DNA of 64,000 nt. Origin: Helopsaltes ochotensis. Taxonomy: Eukaryota > Chordata > Aves > Passeriformes > Locustellidae. Within the stretch, counting starts at the first letter, position 1. The number at the start of each line of letters is the position of its first letter. Under the pieces are notes generated by a model that worked only from the letters and a program-made list of their open reading frames with translations, did not search any database and was not told the DNA's origin. The position numbers and the translations under genes were made by a program. Shown in pieces: positions 1 to 12,694 of the stretch. The stretch is from contig VXBM01000336.1 in the NCBI GenBank assembly GCA_013400155.1, positions 413,041 to 477,040 on the forward strand, read 5' to 3'.

Positions 1-3000
1 TTAGTGCAGAGTTGACCTAGTCCCTACAAAGACATAAATTCCTTTATCCTATACTATATGAATCATCTATTTTTATCAATCTTCTTGTCAAAAATAACAC
101 CAGTACAATTTCATTGGCAGCAACAAAGTGATACTGCATTTTTCTAGTGAAGATTTGCCATCAATCTCAAAGCCATTTACTTAAATTTGGGCCAAATAAC
201 TAATTAGAAGATGTAAAGAGATCCATATAACATAAAGAAAATTACATCTGGGAAGAAAATTATTCATCTTGGAAAGAAGTGTTTCAAAGATTCTTATTCT
301 TAATTCACTCTACAATTTTTGGATGATTTTTCATTAATACAATTTCAAAATGTGAACTTGCAGCAGGGATTGAACATGTGAAACACACAGCCCTTTTCTG
401 CAGAGGGGACACTGAAGCTCTGCCATTTCCAATACAGTGGCTCTGCAGCAGGCTTATTCCTCAGGATAACCAGGGCAACACATCTGCATTGCACATCTTA
501 TTTGCAGCCCTAAGAACCACTTCAGGCCATGGGTTTAAATATTCTTCCAGTGCATCACGGTCATCTGTCATTTTCATCACTACTTAATGAGGAAAACCAT
601 GTAACTCCAGCTCAGAGCTGTCATGAACTGCCAGATCCTGAGAAAGGGATTTATGGTGAAGGAAACACCATTTCCTTGGATGTGAAAATGGCTTTCAACT
701 CTTGCTATGTTTTGTGCTTCTCAAAGATCTTGATTTTAAAAAAGCCCACATTTTCCAGTGGAAGCCTCCATACCGGAGATACAACTCCAGAACCTTTAAA
801 GTGTTCCTTGTGCAGAGACTAAAGACATTTTGTGCATATGTAACAAAAGATGATGCTCATTTGCAACTTCCACACCGAAAGACCTGATAAACTTTCCCAT
901 CACCAATTCCTTTAGGCACTACTCTTTATACTTCTGTGTATAGCTACAAGTTGTTAATGGCCTGGAAAATGAAGCCCAGATAAAATGAAAAAATGCTTCT
1001 TGGAAAGATTTCTAGCCAAGCCATATTTCTTTTAAAGGCAATATATGAATGAATCTCTGTTTAGCAGAAAACAAATGGCAAGGGCTGTCACCAGGGTGCA
1101 GTGGGAGCCTCGACCTCTTCTAAGACTGTGTTCAGGTGTTATCAGGTATGACTAGCAGTAAGGGGGAGAAGTAGGGGAATTACTCTGTATGTCTTAAAAC
1201 TGAAATCAATGTGATTAATATTCTCAGAAAACAACAAAAAGACTATAAAGAAAAATCTAAATGAAAAAAATTAAGGCAGAAGTAGTTTTCTTTCTTTTAT
1301 TCGTGCTTTGGATACCCCTAAGTGGCTTTTTAATTGTTCTATTTTTATTGTAAACTGAATGACTGTTACACTTGTCCCAGATTTGTGAATTAACTGAATA
1401 TTCACAGTTTTAGTTTGACTTTGGAGAAGTTTCCTACTATTTTATGGCTGTTTCTTGCTTCTAAAAATTCACTCAGCCTTAATGAAATTTAATTTTAGTA
1501 TGTGCATTATCTTGAAAATAATCCAAAGATATCTATTCAGTCATAAAATCTTAACTCATTTATGCATGTGTATGTATACTATATTATCTTTCATGTTCCT
1601 TATAATGTATTTAATCACAAAGTAATACTACCACTACAAAGCTGACAGCTTTTATAACATACTGCAGCCTGGCAGAGGTGGTTTACCATGACAATGGAGC
1701 TAGATTAGACACAAAACTCTACTAATCTCCTCATAAATTTAAGCTTCATGATTCATGATTAATTGTACCCAGATATGAACAAATTTACCTCAAAAAAGGC
1801 AAATAATCTTGCCAAGAATTTAAAGGTCAAATGCTATGCAGTGAGACACTGAGCCAAATTCGATTTCACTTTATGTCAGAAATAAATGCATTGCAAGTGA
1901 CTCAGTGCTGGCTACATATTCTGTGACTAATCTTAGACCACCATAAATAAGAAGCTGACAACAGCTATAAAACTGTTTCCATTCCCATCCATGAATCTCC
2001 AATTCCTAGTATCCAGTCACTACAAAACAATTTATGCAAACACACAGCTAAGGAAATGTCCTAATAATAACTAGTTTGTTGTAAATATGACTAAGCAACG
2101 ACGAATCAAGAAAGGGTCAGTGCAGTTTGTGGCAAAAAGTACATGTGTTGTAGTATAACTCCTTCACTTAGGAAAACTCCCAGTGACAAGACACATAGAA
2201 CAAATACTGTTACAAAATAAAGACTATTTGGGGGGTTTTTTCCCTGCTAGCACAACTCTTCATAACATGGACCATAAGACACTACCAGTCACTCCCTAAA
2301 GGCCAGGCTTAATCCTCAGCTTTCTAAGTCTTTTCCTCAAAGACTACTTAATAATCAATCCCAAATTTTGCAAAAATCCCAATAATTAACTTTCTCAGGT
2401 GTCAGGCTTCTTTAACACTGCTAGAAGCCTTTCCCCCATCCTCCAAGATGAGAAGCACCTGGGAAGTCTCCTGTTCTCCTCTGTAACCAGATGGTAACAT
2501 GCCTCCTATGCAACTATCTCCAAGTCTGAACTCCATCCCCAGGTTAAGTCTTGCTCTAGCTCTGAGGCTTGGCTGTTCAGCAGCTATGGTATAAAAGAAA
2601 GCTTTGAGTGTTCTGGAAGCACTTGAGAAATGTTCAGAAATGCAGGAGCACTCATCTATGTTGAGCACAGCAGCTCAGCTCACCACACTATTTCCAGCCA
2701 ACACTGTAAAATGTTGTGTAGGGGTATGCTTCTGTCTAATACTTCAACAATGCCTTTGCCTTTTCAAAACTGGATTTTGAGTCCCACTGATGAACAGAAG
2801 CAAACAAGAGTACAGATGAACCAGTCTTAAATTGCCAAGGTTCTGGACAGAAGGGGACCAGCAGGGATCACTGGCAGCATTTGTAGGGGAACTGTTGATG
2901 AGAAAGCCAATTGAGATAGAAAATGTGTATGAATGTGCCACGTCATAGTTCAAATAACAGATGTGACCAGGCTTTAGTGGGATAGACTGTATCATGAGGA

Positions 3001-4611
3001 GGGGCAGTCATCAAAGCACAACCCTGGCTATTTTCACAATGTTGGCCAAAATATGCCAGCAAGGGTCTTGTCCTCATTTGGAGTTCATCTATTTGATCTG
3101 GAACCAAGGCAGCAGTACTTCAGCTGGCAACATGGATGTAGTCTAGGTTCATTCAGACATGCACATCCACAAATCTAATTTTAAGAGGTGTGGAAATCAA
3201 AGCTCATAATGGGAGACCAAGGCTTTGTGGACAGGAGGTATCCAGTGGAGGTGCATGCCACTCAGAAAGCTAGCAACAGGAAGTCTAAGAGTAAGGGTAA
3301 GTCTGATCTCCTCCAAGTTCAATGTCTGAGCTCCTCCAAGCTGAAGTCTGCATAGCCGGGCTGCTCCCCTCCCTCTGCCATTCTGAACCAAAACCTCGCT
3401 GCTGACACAGATTCTTGTGCTTCTTATTTGACAGATCTGAGAAAATTCGCTTTTTCAGTTGAAGTATATATGACAATGAGTGCTGCAACTCATCTTTAAA
3501 GTTATTCAAAAACTTAGTAATAAAGCATTACAAAAGCTAGGTTTGATTTCTAAGCCTCATGGGGTACAGTTGTGCTTCTCCATCCCACCCCTGTGTTTTC
3601 TAGTTATCCAGCTCCTCTGAAACAGGGACCTCCTCAACTCCCTTGCATAAGTTGATATCACTTAAGAGAACACAAAAGAAAGAGCTAAATGCAGTAATTT
3701 CTCATGTAATTTAGGAGAAAAGTGAAATCTTATATGGATGTTTCTTGCTTAACATAATTTATTTTTATATTTAACTATGACCAAAGAAGAAAAAAATCAA
3801 AGAAACAGTCCCAAGAGTAAAAGTCTTCCCTGACTGAAACAGGTTTTTGCTTCTTGGATTCAGATATGAACTCCTCTCCACTTTTAGTTTGGAAGATAGG
3901 TGCATAGCTATTCATACAGAACTAACTCTGTTTCACACAGAATATCATCTCCATGTTTCACATGTCAAGTGAAAGCACTGCCAAGATTAGGTGAAGTGTG
4001 AAGTGTGTGTATGTGGAAAGAAAAAGGAAGATGGACTTTAGGTTACAGTTTTTCATTTCAATGCCAGAAAACCTGTCTACATTTTTCTTTGGATTTAGCT
4101 TACAGTTTTCTTTCTTGTTTTAAAAAATCCTATCCATGAAAAGTTACGACCAAGTTTGCGTGTAGAGGCTAAATTCTTCTCAATTTCCTGAATTCTGAAC
4201 AGCTTTATTGTCAATTAATTCATACCACTTTCAGTTATTAAAAGCAAAACAACAAAAATTTTACTCTCAAATTTTTTCAGACATACAGTCTCAAATATTC
4301 TAAGTGCACTAAGAACAAGGTAGATATTATAAGACAAAAATAATAGGTGATCAGAAATTCATAAAATAACTGTTCAAACTCACATAGAAAAAGGTGTTCT
4401 TGTGCTTTTAAAAATGGCAATTTATTTTCATCACTAGGTCTGTTCTAAAACAGGAGAAAGAGGAAGCCCTGTTTATCTTCATTCACTATTAGCAAGAAAT
4501 TTAAACAACAGAATGATTTTACTGCCTATATTGAAGCAGTTTTTTCATGTCTGCTTGTTTCATAGTCATCATTTAAATTAAATAAAAAAATTAACTTGAA
4601 TAATTATTTAC
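1..4611. other. Intron sequence after W38; no exon recognised
   Basis: AT-rich sequence. The next PTPRQ exons (a Cys-containing FN3 and onward to the phosphatase domain) were looked for on the minus strand by their conserved motifs and not seen, so they should lie left of the window. Short open stretches on both strands look like chance. Confidence 0.6.
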
Positions 4612-4881
4612 CTTTTTCTGGAAGGGTACTGGCATTACATATCTGTTCTTCACCATCACCAGCAGATGTTGCAGCTTTTATTTTAATTTGATAAGTAACA
4701 TTGGAAAGCAGATTTTTAAAAGTATGCTGTGTATCATAAGATGAAAAATTTGTAGAATTCCCTTCAACTGCTACGATGTAATGTGTAATTATGCCGTTGG
4801 CTGAAGCAGGAGGGTCCCACTGCACTAGGATCGATTCCCAACTCGTTGCAATACAATGAATGTTCTGTACAGCATCTGGCA
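4612..4881 (-). CDS. PTPRQ: W38: FN3 domain F22, last exon seen
   Basis: 270 nt, phase 1 to 1, one-exon FN3. VPDAVQNIHCIATSWESILV, QWDPPASANGIITHYIVAVE, then IKAATSAGDGEEQICNASTL, nearly human. Four sequons. Donor AAAG|GTAAAT. In human the next FN3 begins VPSVPTN; I could not find it in the remaining 4.6 kb. Confidence 0.96.
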
Positions 4882-6458
4882 CTTAAAGGATACACAAGGA
4901 CCAAAGATTAACATGCACACACAATTAAAATTGTAATCACAGAACAATATCACTAGAGAAGCAGACCCAATGTTCATAGCAAGAGTCTGCAGTCTCAAAT
5001 AAATAAAAGAAACTCACTGAAAGAACAAAAATATGACTTTATCCTAATTAGATTGTTCATTTCCAACTATGACGAATGTGACTGATGTTAGTATTTGAGA
5101 CAGAGGAGGCCATCTGTCTGACTTCTTCCTAATTGCTTGCTTCAGTTTTGTTTACCCAACAGAACTTTTTACTCGCATTTTCCACATGTTTTTTAAATAT
5201 AGTGTACTATAACATACACAATATACATACTCCATATACACAGCAACAACACTAACAGCATAAGTTTCTTATTTATCTGTTTCCTTATTTATCTGTCAGC
5301 CTTATTTGTTTCAAGCACTGTATCACACTTGTCTGTACAGAGACCACTGGGCAGGTTTCTGAGCTGTCATATCAATTCTTTTAACTTACTGTTCCCAATT
5401 TATTTGCTGGTTCCAGCAAAAGAAGTTTTTTAAATGCTCATAAAAAATAATGAAGGTAGAAAATATTAAAATCATGTCAAAAATAGAGCAATTATTTATG
5501 AACTATCAGTTAAAGAGAACGGAAGAAAGTACCACAAGTATGGAATGTCAGTCATGAGATGGAACAACTGATGGATGACCACGGCTCTTGAGGAGGACCA
5601 CCTTCAGCTGCAGGGGTCCAACAGCCAAACTGAACCAGCTCAGTGTGGCCCAGACTTCTGACTGTGTTGTAACTCTTCTGTACAATAAACAGTATAACTT
5701 TTTCCCAGAACCTCTGCTTTACAGGTTCTGGAAAGAATCTTTCACTGGAAGCGTGATCTTAGCAAACCTGTGGTCATCTTATGGGATCTTTATATTTTGG
5801 GGTCTGCTCCCTTTGCTAACAGTGTAATGGAACCTGGGAGCACCTTAACCCATTCTTTTCCCTTAGCACCGGCAGCTCTCACAGAGCCTGAGGGTTGCTC
5901 TGACCTGGCAAAGGAGCTACAGTTTTGCACAACAGCTAGTTTCACAAACCCACAGGCTCTCTTTAGTGAATGTTAAGTGTTTCACTTTTAGTGGCTAGAT
6001 TCCTTCCTAAAATAAATTCTAAAAAAAAGTTAAAAATTTCTCTTTGTCTAATATAATTTCCAGTTCATTTGCCAATCTTTTGTCCAGCTGCTTTTGATAC
6101 TGCTAATATTTCAGTTATTTTCACAGGGATTTGAATTACTGCTTTGATCTGCAAAGACTGATACCTATCTAATTTTCCTCCCTTTATCTGTGTTGCTATT
6201 AAAAGATTTATAGCAGCCGTATAAGCCTCTCATTTCAGATGAGGACATTTTTAATTCTACACTTCCGAAATCAGACTTCAAATCCAGTCTACAATAGGAA
6301 TGTGAATTGGTGCTACACAGGCAAGAGACAATGAGATAGTGTTAGGGTATGTTTTCTTTGGAGAGAAGAGGAAGACTTTTATTCAGCTATACAAGGAAAA
6401 TAAATATAAATATATTTAAAACTGTCAGAATTGCAGCTTAGAAACAGTCACATCTAAC
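4882..6458. other. Intron W37-W38, nothing recognised
   Basis: 1.6 kb of unique-looking AT-rich sequence without a clear repeat or exon. Confidence 0.55.
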
Positions 6459-6600
6459 CTGATTCCATTGTTGTAAATTGGACAGCATTACTGAATTGAT
6501 TGCCATTCCCAAGCTTGGTAAACGCAGAGACACTGATAAAATAGGGGCTGTATGGTTCTAATCCAACAAGGTTTGCCTCATGGTCTGAACCTGAAATGTT
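6459..6600 (-). CDS. PTPRQ: W37: FN3 domain F21, last part
   Basis: 142 nt, phase 0 to 1. NISGSDHEANLVGLEPYSPY then FISVSAFTKLGNGNQFSNAV, as in human. Donor TCAG|GTTAGA is slightly off consensus at +3. Acceptor atttccttcctttaag. Confidence 0.95.
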
Positions 6601-8218
6601 CTTAAAGGAAGGAAATATTATTAGTACACAATTAGTCTCTAGAATTATTGTGGCCTTGACCTTGAACCTACTGAAATGAATAGAGGATTTACAGTCATAC
6701 TTTTGCCTCTTCCACTCTGAGTAGCTTCCAGTCAAATACTGAAAACTATTTCCAGCTTCGCATCAACCTCTTTCACTTTCTACTTCCTTACTACACCTCT
6801 GCAGTGGAAGAGGTCATGGGTCATAGCTTCTACATAGACTGACAAAGAGATAAAAAAAAAGAAAAAAGAAAAGAAAAAAAAAGAAAAAAAACAATCTAAA
6901 ACCCACAGCTCAATTCCTTGGATCTGTTTTTCCCAGACCATGCAAGGCATAGTTGTTTAAATGACAAGAAGAAAATAATAACAGCAGGAAAAGAGCTGAA
7001 TTTCAGCAAAGAATTCTGGTAAACATCTTGTGGGATCCAAGTTATCAGAGAATTATGGTACCTAAACACAGTATGTCTATAAAAATTTCTTTCACTGTCT
7101 TGCTGCCACAACTTAAATCTAATTTCTTGCACACAAAACACTACAAAATATGAAGAAATGTAGAGCATAGCTGACACATTCAAGTGCTTCAGCCAGTTTC
7201 TGTATTCTAATTTAGTTTGAGACTGCCTCAGATGGAGAGATCTTTGGTGGTTTCTAAGAATACCCAAAGAATGTGTTTCCAAAGGGTAGCGGGCTGTAGA
7301 ATCCACAGTTCCTCTTTCATATGTGCATTGTGGCCTTTCAAGCATTATGGAAGAAGCTGGGGTGATGCCAGCACTTCCTTCCACGATGGGGAATAACAGC
7401 AGACCTCACTGCACCAATGTCTTTTCCTGCAGCTTTTACAAGCATCTCAGATGAACAGGGCTCACTCTATACTTTCTGCGGTTGAGATGCAATCCTGGCA
7501 TCAGCTTGCTGCCTTTGCACTTCATAGAGCATTTCTTGAGGCCACCCAAGCAATCAGATTTAAGCCTGGATCAAATTTTGTATATCATAAAATTAGATTC
7601 ATAGAATGGTTAGGGTTGGAAGGAACCTTAAAGTTCATCCAGTTCCAACCCCCATGCAGTGAGCAGGCAATCTTCCATAAAACCAGGTTACTCAGAGCTC
7701 CACCCAGCCTGGCCCTGAACATTTATATAGCATCTATTTCAGTTACAATTTACTCAGTTCTTACTCTGCCTTTTTTTTTTTTTTTTTTTAAATGAAGACA
7801 GTTAAACTCTGAACATTTTTTACTACTTTTTAAGATGACTAGGAATTGCTGCCTTTTTGACTCTTGAAAGTCCATGGGTATTGAATAACTAAACAAAGGT
7901 AGCCACAAAGCAAGTCATTTCTGTCATTTTCTAACATCAAGCTTACACAAAAATATAAATTAAGATTAATAAATCTCACCATTAATGAAACATGAGAAAC
8001 TCAAAGCACAATAAAATCTAACAAATTTTCCTCTTTAATTTGAAAAATTGAATACAGGTATGGTGGGAGAGAGAATAAACTGTCTTAACAAACAGGAACT
8101 TATAGGAGCTTCTTAACTCTAGGAGCATAACAGACATTTAAAATATTTTCCATATCTTTTTTCCCTAAAGCATGACAAAATATTTTAAAAGTATATACAT
8201 TCTTAATTATAAACATAC
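6601..8218. other. Intron W36-W37 with A-rich tract, CR1 fragment and poly-T
   Basis: Holds an A/G purine tract at 6851-6893, a CR1 fragment at 7598-7720 and a 20-nt poly-T near 7771-7790. The 162-codon open frame on the minus strand at 6896-7384 has no recognisable protein. Confidence 0.6.
7598..7720 (-). mobile_element. CR1-type LINE 3'-end fragment
   Basis: The plus strand reads tcatagaatggttagggttg, then the gttccaaccccc and cagcctggccctgaac blocks in the order found in avian CR1 3' ends read backwards. The element is therefore in minus orientation. It is a short, diverged 3' end lacking coding sequence, which is the usual CR1 state. Confidence 0.85.
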
Positions 8219-8370
8219 CCAAAAAAAAAGTTTTTCACTGTTGTTTTGATAGATCTTAAAACTATATCTCATAATAACACCATTTGACTGAGGACTTGGA
8301 TCCCATTTTAGCCACACAGAATCTGCGGTGTAGTTGATAATGGCCAAATTCTGGGGTGGAGCTAATGGCA
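8219..8370 (-). CDS. PTPRQ: W36: FN3 domain F21, first part
   Basis: 152 nt, phase 1 to 0. VPLAPPQNLAIINYTADSVW then LKWDPSPQSNGVIMRYSFKI, ending LFFW. A run of nine T sits against the donor (TGG|GTATGT); where human has a Tyr-Tyr-Lys end this bird reads Phe-Phe-Trp. Acceptor tttctcttttgcag. Confidence 0.94.
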
Positions 8371-9162
8371 CTGCAAAAGAGAAATGCTATTGAGTTCCAA
8401 ATCACAAAAAATCCAGGCAAAACAATACACTTTGGATATGCAGGAGAACATAGGTGCTTTTGTTAACATTTATATCTGAACTCAAGATACCAGTACTTCA
8501 AGTACTTGCTATTTCAATCTTTTTTGTTCCTCTTTGACATGAAACAAATTCCACTAATCCAGAATACATGTTTAGTCAGCAAGGGATCTTCTTAGAGATC
8601 TAACACATCTATTAATCACTTAAACATCCCTACTGTCAGAACTAAGACATTTAACAGAAGTCATATTACATTTATAACTGGAATGCAATATATTTTGCTT
8701 CCTATACCATATATGGAGCACAACTCATCATGTATTTAAAAGATGTGTAATTTACCATGCAGGGGAGAGGAGGTCCATGTAAAAGAGAACTGCGTGAATA
8801 TGTCAGAAATATTTCCATGTTTTAACATTTTTAAATTACATGGGGGGATGAAGAGAAAGGTACTGTTGCTTGCTTCAAAATCCCTGACACTTTGGAAACC
8901 ATAAGACCAAAGGCAAAAGCTATTTTTTCATGCAGTTATTTTTGTAATCCTATGCAGAATGGGACCTCCTCTTGCACACTGTGGCAGGAGGAGGAGCACC
9001 CTGGAAACTCTTGCCTTGTGGAGTTGTCTTCTTCTGAAAGCTCTTCACACAGACCAATGGAAAATAAATCCTTCATATCAACAGGTCTGATGCTCAGATC
9101 TAAGATGGATGAAATAACATAGGGCTGATATTTTGAAGTTGGTTACAATTGAATTTGCTCAC
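8371..9162. other. Intron W35-W36, nothing recognised
   Basis: 0.8 kb, no exon or repeat seen. Confidence 0.5.
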
Positions 9163-9438
9163 CTGACTCATCTGTGTAGAACTGAAGCACAGCAGATGGA
9201 CCGGGTCCTTTTATTGTTCTGGCAGCTACATAAATGCTGTACAGTGTGAATGGCAGAAGGTCTTCCAGAATGATAAAATTATTGGTGGTAGAGAATGAGT
9301 TATTCCTTTCTGGCCCAAATAGATTTAAATCGTAAAGTATTATAATACCATTTGGCTTAACAGGAGGGTCCCATGAAAGCATAACTGAGGTAGTTGAGAG
9401 ATTTGAAAATGTTTTGATTACAGGAGCTGATTCTGGAA
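9163..9438 (-). CDS. PTPRQ: W35: FN3 domain F20
   Basis: 276 nt, phase 1 to 1, one-exon FN3. VPESAPVIKTFSNLSTTSVM then LSWDPPVKPNGIIILYDLNL and PFTLYSIYVAARTIKGPGPS; strongly conserved with human. Donor TCAG|GTGAGC. Confidence 0.96.
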
Positions 9439-9665
9439 CTATATGAAGAAAGAAGAAAGAGAAAAACAAGGATAATCTCAGAAAAATATGAGTTACAATG
9501 AAAAATTCTATCTAGTGGTCTTTGAAATGTGCAGCAGTTGTTTGTGTCACTGTATAACAAAAACACTTTAAGTGAAACAAGAAAAATAAAGACAATTTTT
9601 TTTCCTTTTAGGAAGTTATTTGGGATTTTTTAATACATTTCCTTAGGAATTAATAAAAATCTTAC

Positions 9666-9956
9666 CATCTTCATCAGTTCTTATATGAAGACTTAGAGTA
9701 TGCTGTTCAGAAGATCCTTTATCAGTGGCTGGTGTGATTTTCAGAAGGTAATCAGTATATTTCTCCAGATCATCAAAAATTATGCTTGTGTTGTAAGTAA
9801 GGAAAGATAATATCTTACTGGTTCCCAGTTGCATTAAACTTAGAGAAACATGAAAGAAGACTAAGCCATTTGGCTGGGATGGTGGAAGCCAGCTTACATT
9901 TACAGAAGATGAGGAAATGTTTTGATAGACCAGATTTTCAACAAAACCTTCTGGGA
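9666..9956 (-). CDS. PTPRQ: W34: FN3 domain F19
   Basis: 291 nt, phase 1 to 1, one-exon FN3. IPEGFVENLVYQNISSSSVN, VSWLPPSQPNGLVFFHVSLS, and YTDYLLKITPATDKG follow human. The first codon is split with W33 to give the Ile that human also has. Donor GATG|GTAAGA. Confidence 0.96.
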
Positions 9957-10434
9957 CTATGAGAGATAATAAGCAAAAAATTAAATGCATGGATTACAGT
10001 AATAAAACATCCAAACCCCAACCAGAAATAACTGTTCAAAATATGATTAGTCTGAAAATGTCAGTTGTAATATTTTTTACAACTTTCAAAAATAATTTGT
10101 GTTTCAATATCAAAAGCAAAATAGTTGAAGGCCAATAAGAATAATCATTTCTGTTAAATTTGTTTAGGAAAAGAGCCTTAATGAAAACTTAAGACAATAA
10201 TTTTATAGCCTGTATCCACAGAGGCTTGTGCTCTATGTTCTTAGTACTTCAATGACTCAGACCAAAATGCCTTCCTTGCAAAGATAAATATCGCAGCATT
10301 GTAAACCACACTTAATGGTATTTTTTTAAACTTTGCCATCATAACAGTAAAATAATTTTTAAGTTAGAGAATATTTAATAAATGTTTAATAAATGCACTG
10401 ATATACAATGAACACTAAAATATTATTAACTTAC

Positions 10435-10600
10435 TATCCTGATCTGTATACACCTCTATTTGTTCACTGGTTTTGTTTCCATCTCCAAATGCTGTGCTTG
10501 CAGTTAACCACAAAGTATAATGGCTGTATTTTGCCAAGTCATCCAGCACCACAAATGGAGACACACTGACGTTGCTGTCATTACCATAACTTGTGAAATT
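10435..10600 (-). CDS. PTPRQ: W33: FN3 domain F18, last part
   Basis: 166 nt, phase 0 to 1. NFTSYGNDSNVSVSPFVVLD then YTLWLTASTAFGDGNKTSEQ and VYTDQD, matching human. N-glycosylation sites NFTS, NVSV and NKTS. Acceptor ttctatctttag, donor GATA|GTAAGT. Confidence 0.95.
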
Positions 10601-12661
10601 CTAAAGATAGAAAAAAAAATAAAATGTTACCACTTAAAATGTTTTTTATTCATTGATTTCTCTTTATATTTCTCCATTTAGTCATCATCACCACCACCAG
10701 TAGACATGATTCACCTTAGTACTCAGAAGACATAAACCTATGCTTTGACTCCTAATGAGAACAGATTTTTTTCTGAAATACTCAATTGCATGATGTCTAT
10801 TGTTACTCCTGGTAAGTACTACAGAGTACACAAATGGCTTCTCCTGTTTGTAATTGTTGAATGCCAATTCAGGGATTAAAACTGTAATATTGTAGTATGT
10901 TTATCCATGTTTCATCAATAAAATGTCAAAAAAAAGCAACATCTGCTACTTACTCATAGATTACATGAATCACACACGTCTTAGCTGATCATTGTTAATC
11001 AAATCGAAGTACTTCTGTCTCTTTAATCTATCTTTATGAGAGTAGATTTTGAACTTAAAACTTTTCAGTGGCAGAGATCTCACTGCACCACTTCATAAAC
11101 TGTTCCTTTTTCTAGTTGTCCCTTGCAATAACACCAATGCCATTATCTCTAAGGAAATGTCTGTAGTGAGTGGACCATGTTAAACTGAAGGCATCAACAG
11201 AACTTTTTTCCTTTGTGCAGTTACTTGCTAACGAAAGGATAGCAGCAGAACCTAGTCCCACTGTCTTTTGAACTATATAAAAAAAGTCACTTATACTGTA
11301 ACTACAGCAATAAGTTAGTGCTTCATATCAGTACCTGTAAGGAGGCTATTCCTGTTTAGAATCAACCATTTTGGAAGATAAAAAGAAAAAATACAAAGCA
11401 TATTATTTATGTAGAGTCAGCTATACCACAGAAGTGAATGTGTTGCATCATCCACAGTTTTACAGGAATCTGACTTAGGTGATCCAACACAGTTTGGTTC
11501 ATGGTTTGAAAATTGTTGAGACATTATTTGGCCCATAAGTATGTTCAGCTCAAGCATTGGGTAGGAAGTCAAATCTTTGCTGCTGATTCAAAGAGCCAAT
11601 AGCATTTGTCTCTGACAGCCACATTGCCCCATTGAATAGATGGTATGGACAGCATTTCTCAGGAACAAAGAAGTTCTAATTTTTCTACATAGCAATATTT
11701 TCAGGGTGAGCTGGAATTTTCCCAACCCCCTGATGAATTCCAGATATTTGGCCTTCCCCCTATTTTTGGTGTTAGATGAAATCCACACCTTCCACTTCTT
11801 TAAAATCCAATTTAACTTTCAAGTAAATATTTTTCTGGAAAAGAGAGGCTGTGAGAACAAACTGAAGCAGGAGAAAGGCAACTGAACTATTTGGGTGTTA
11901 AAATTTAGAAATACCACATATAAAAACACAGGCATGCTAAAACTGCATACTGAAAAATGGATTATATTTCTCATGAGGAAAGTTCCTACTGAGGAAGTCA
12001 CTGTGATACACTCTACCACACAGTTGAATCAGTACTGTGCAAATTGATAGCTCAGTATGCAATCTTGGTCTGTCACCAATACATATCAATTTATATACCT
12101 AATGCAACCTTTGATCCATTTTTTGTATGGGCAAAATATTTTTATTTTTTTGCTGGAAACAATAGGTGACACTCTCATTCATTTCTCTAAGATTTTTATA
12201 CCTGTATCTGAAGACCTAGTTTTGCTTGCAGTCACTAGTACTGACATGACATAAATAAGTAAACAGTTTGTTTGGCAATGCAAACTTAAGCCTTTGTTTT
12301 GAATGCAGAAGCTGCACAAATTATAAGTATAATTTTTTTATATCCACTCTTATTAAATGACTATTAAATGACATTGTTAGTTTTGCCCAATAGATTAGGT
12401 CAAGTCAACATCATCCAAAATCCAAAAAAAAAAATCCACCTTAATATATGACTTCCTTCTAGAGTAGTTTGGATTTCATACTAGCTTCATACTTAACTGA
12501 AAAGGTCTGGAAAGAGCTTTGTGTTACATTTCATAAGTTAAAATACAAGAAACAGTTGATCAAATTCTAAGGTATTTAATTAAATTTTCTGATACTCAAG
12601 CAGGGTATGACAGAAAATGTCATCTGGCCCAGAAGAAGCATTCTGATACCCTCGTGTTGTT

Positions 12662-12694
12662 ACTATTATTATTATTATTGTTGTTGTTGTTGTT
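12662..12694. repeat. (ATT)n(GTT)n microsatellite
   Basis: Compound trinucleotide tract of about 33 bp in which ATT units change into GTT units. Confidence 0.9.

Noticed and set aside
1..4611. Next FN3 exon (human-type VPSVPTN... domain)
   Set aside because: Searched for on the minus strand by conserved Trp and AGYG-type motifs; no convincing match.
6896..7384. 162-codon minus-strand open frame
   Set aside because: Lies inside an intron between two FN3 halves that are contiguous in human; no domain, no splice fit.
7451..7795. 114-codon plus-strand frame
   Set aside because: Runs through the CR1 fragment and poly-T.
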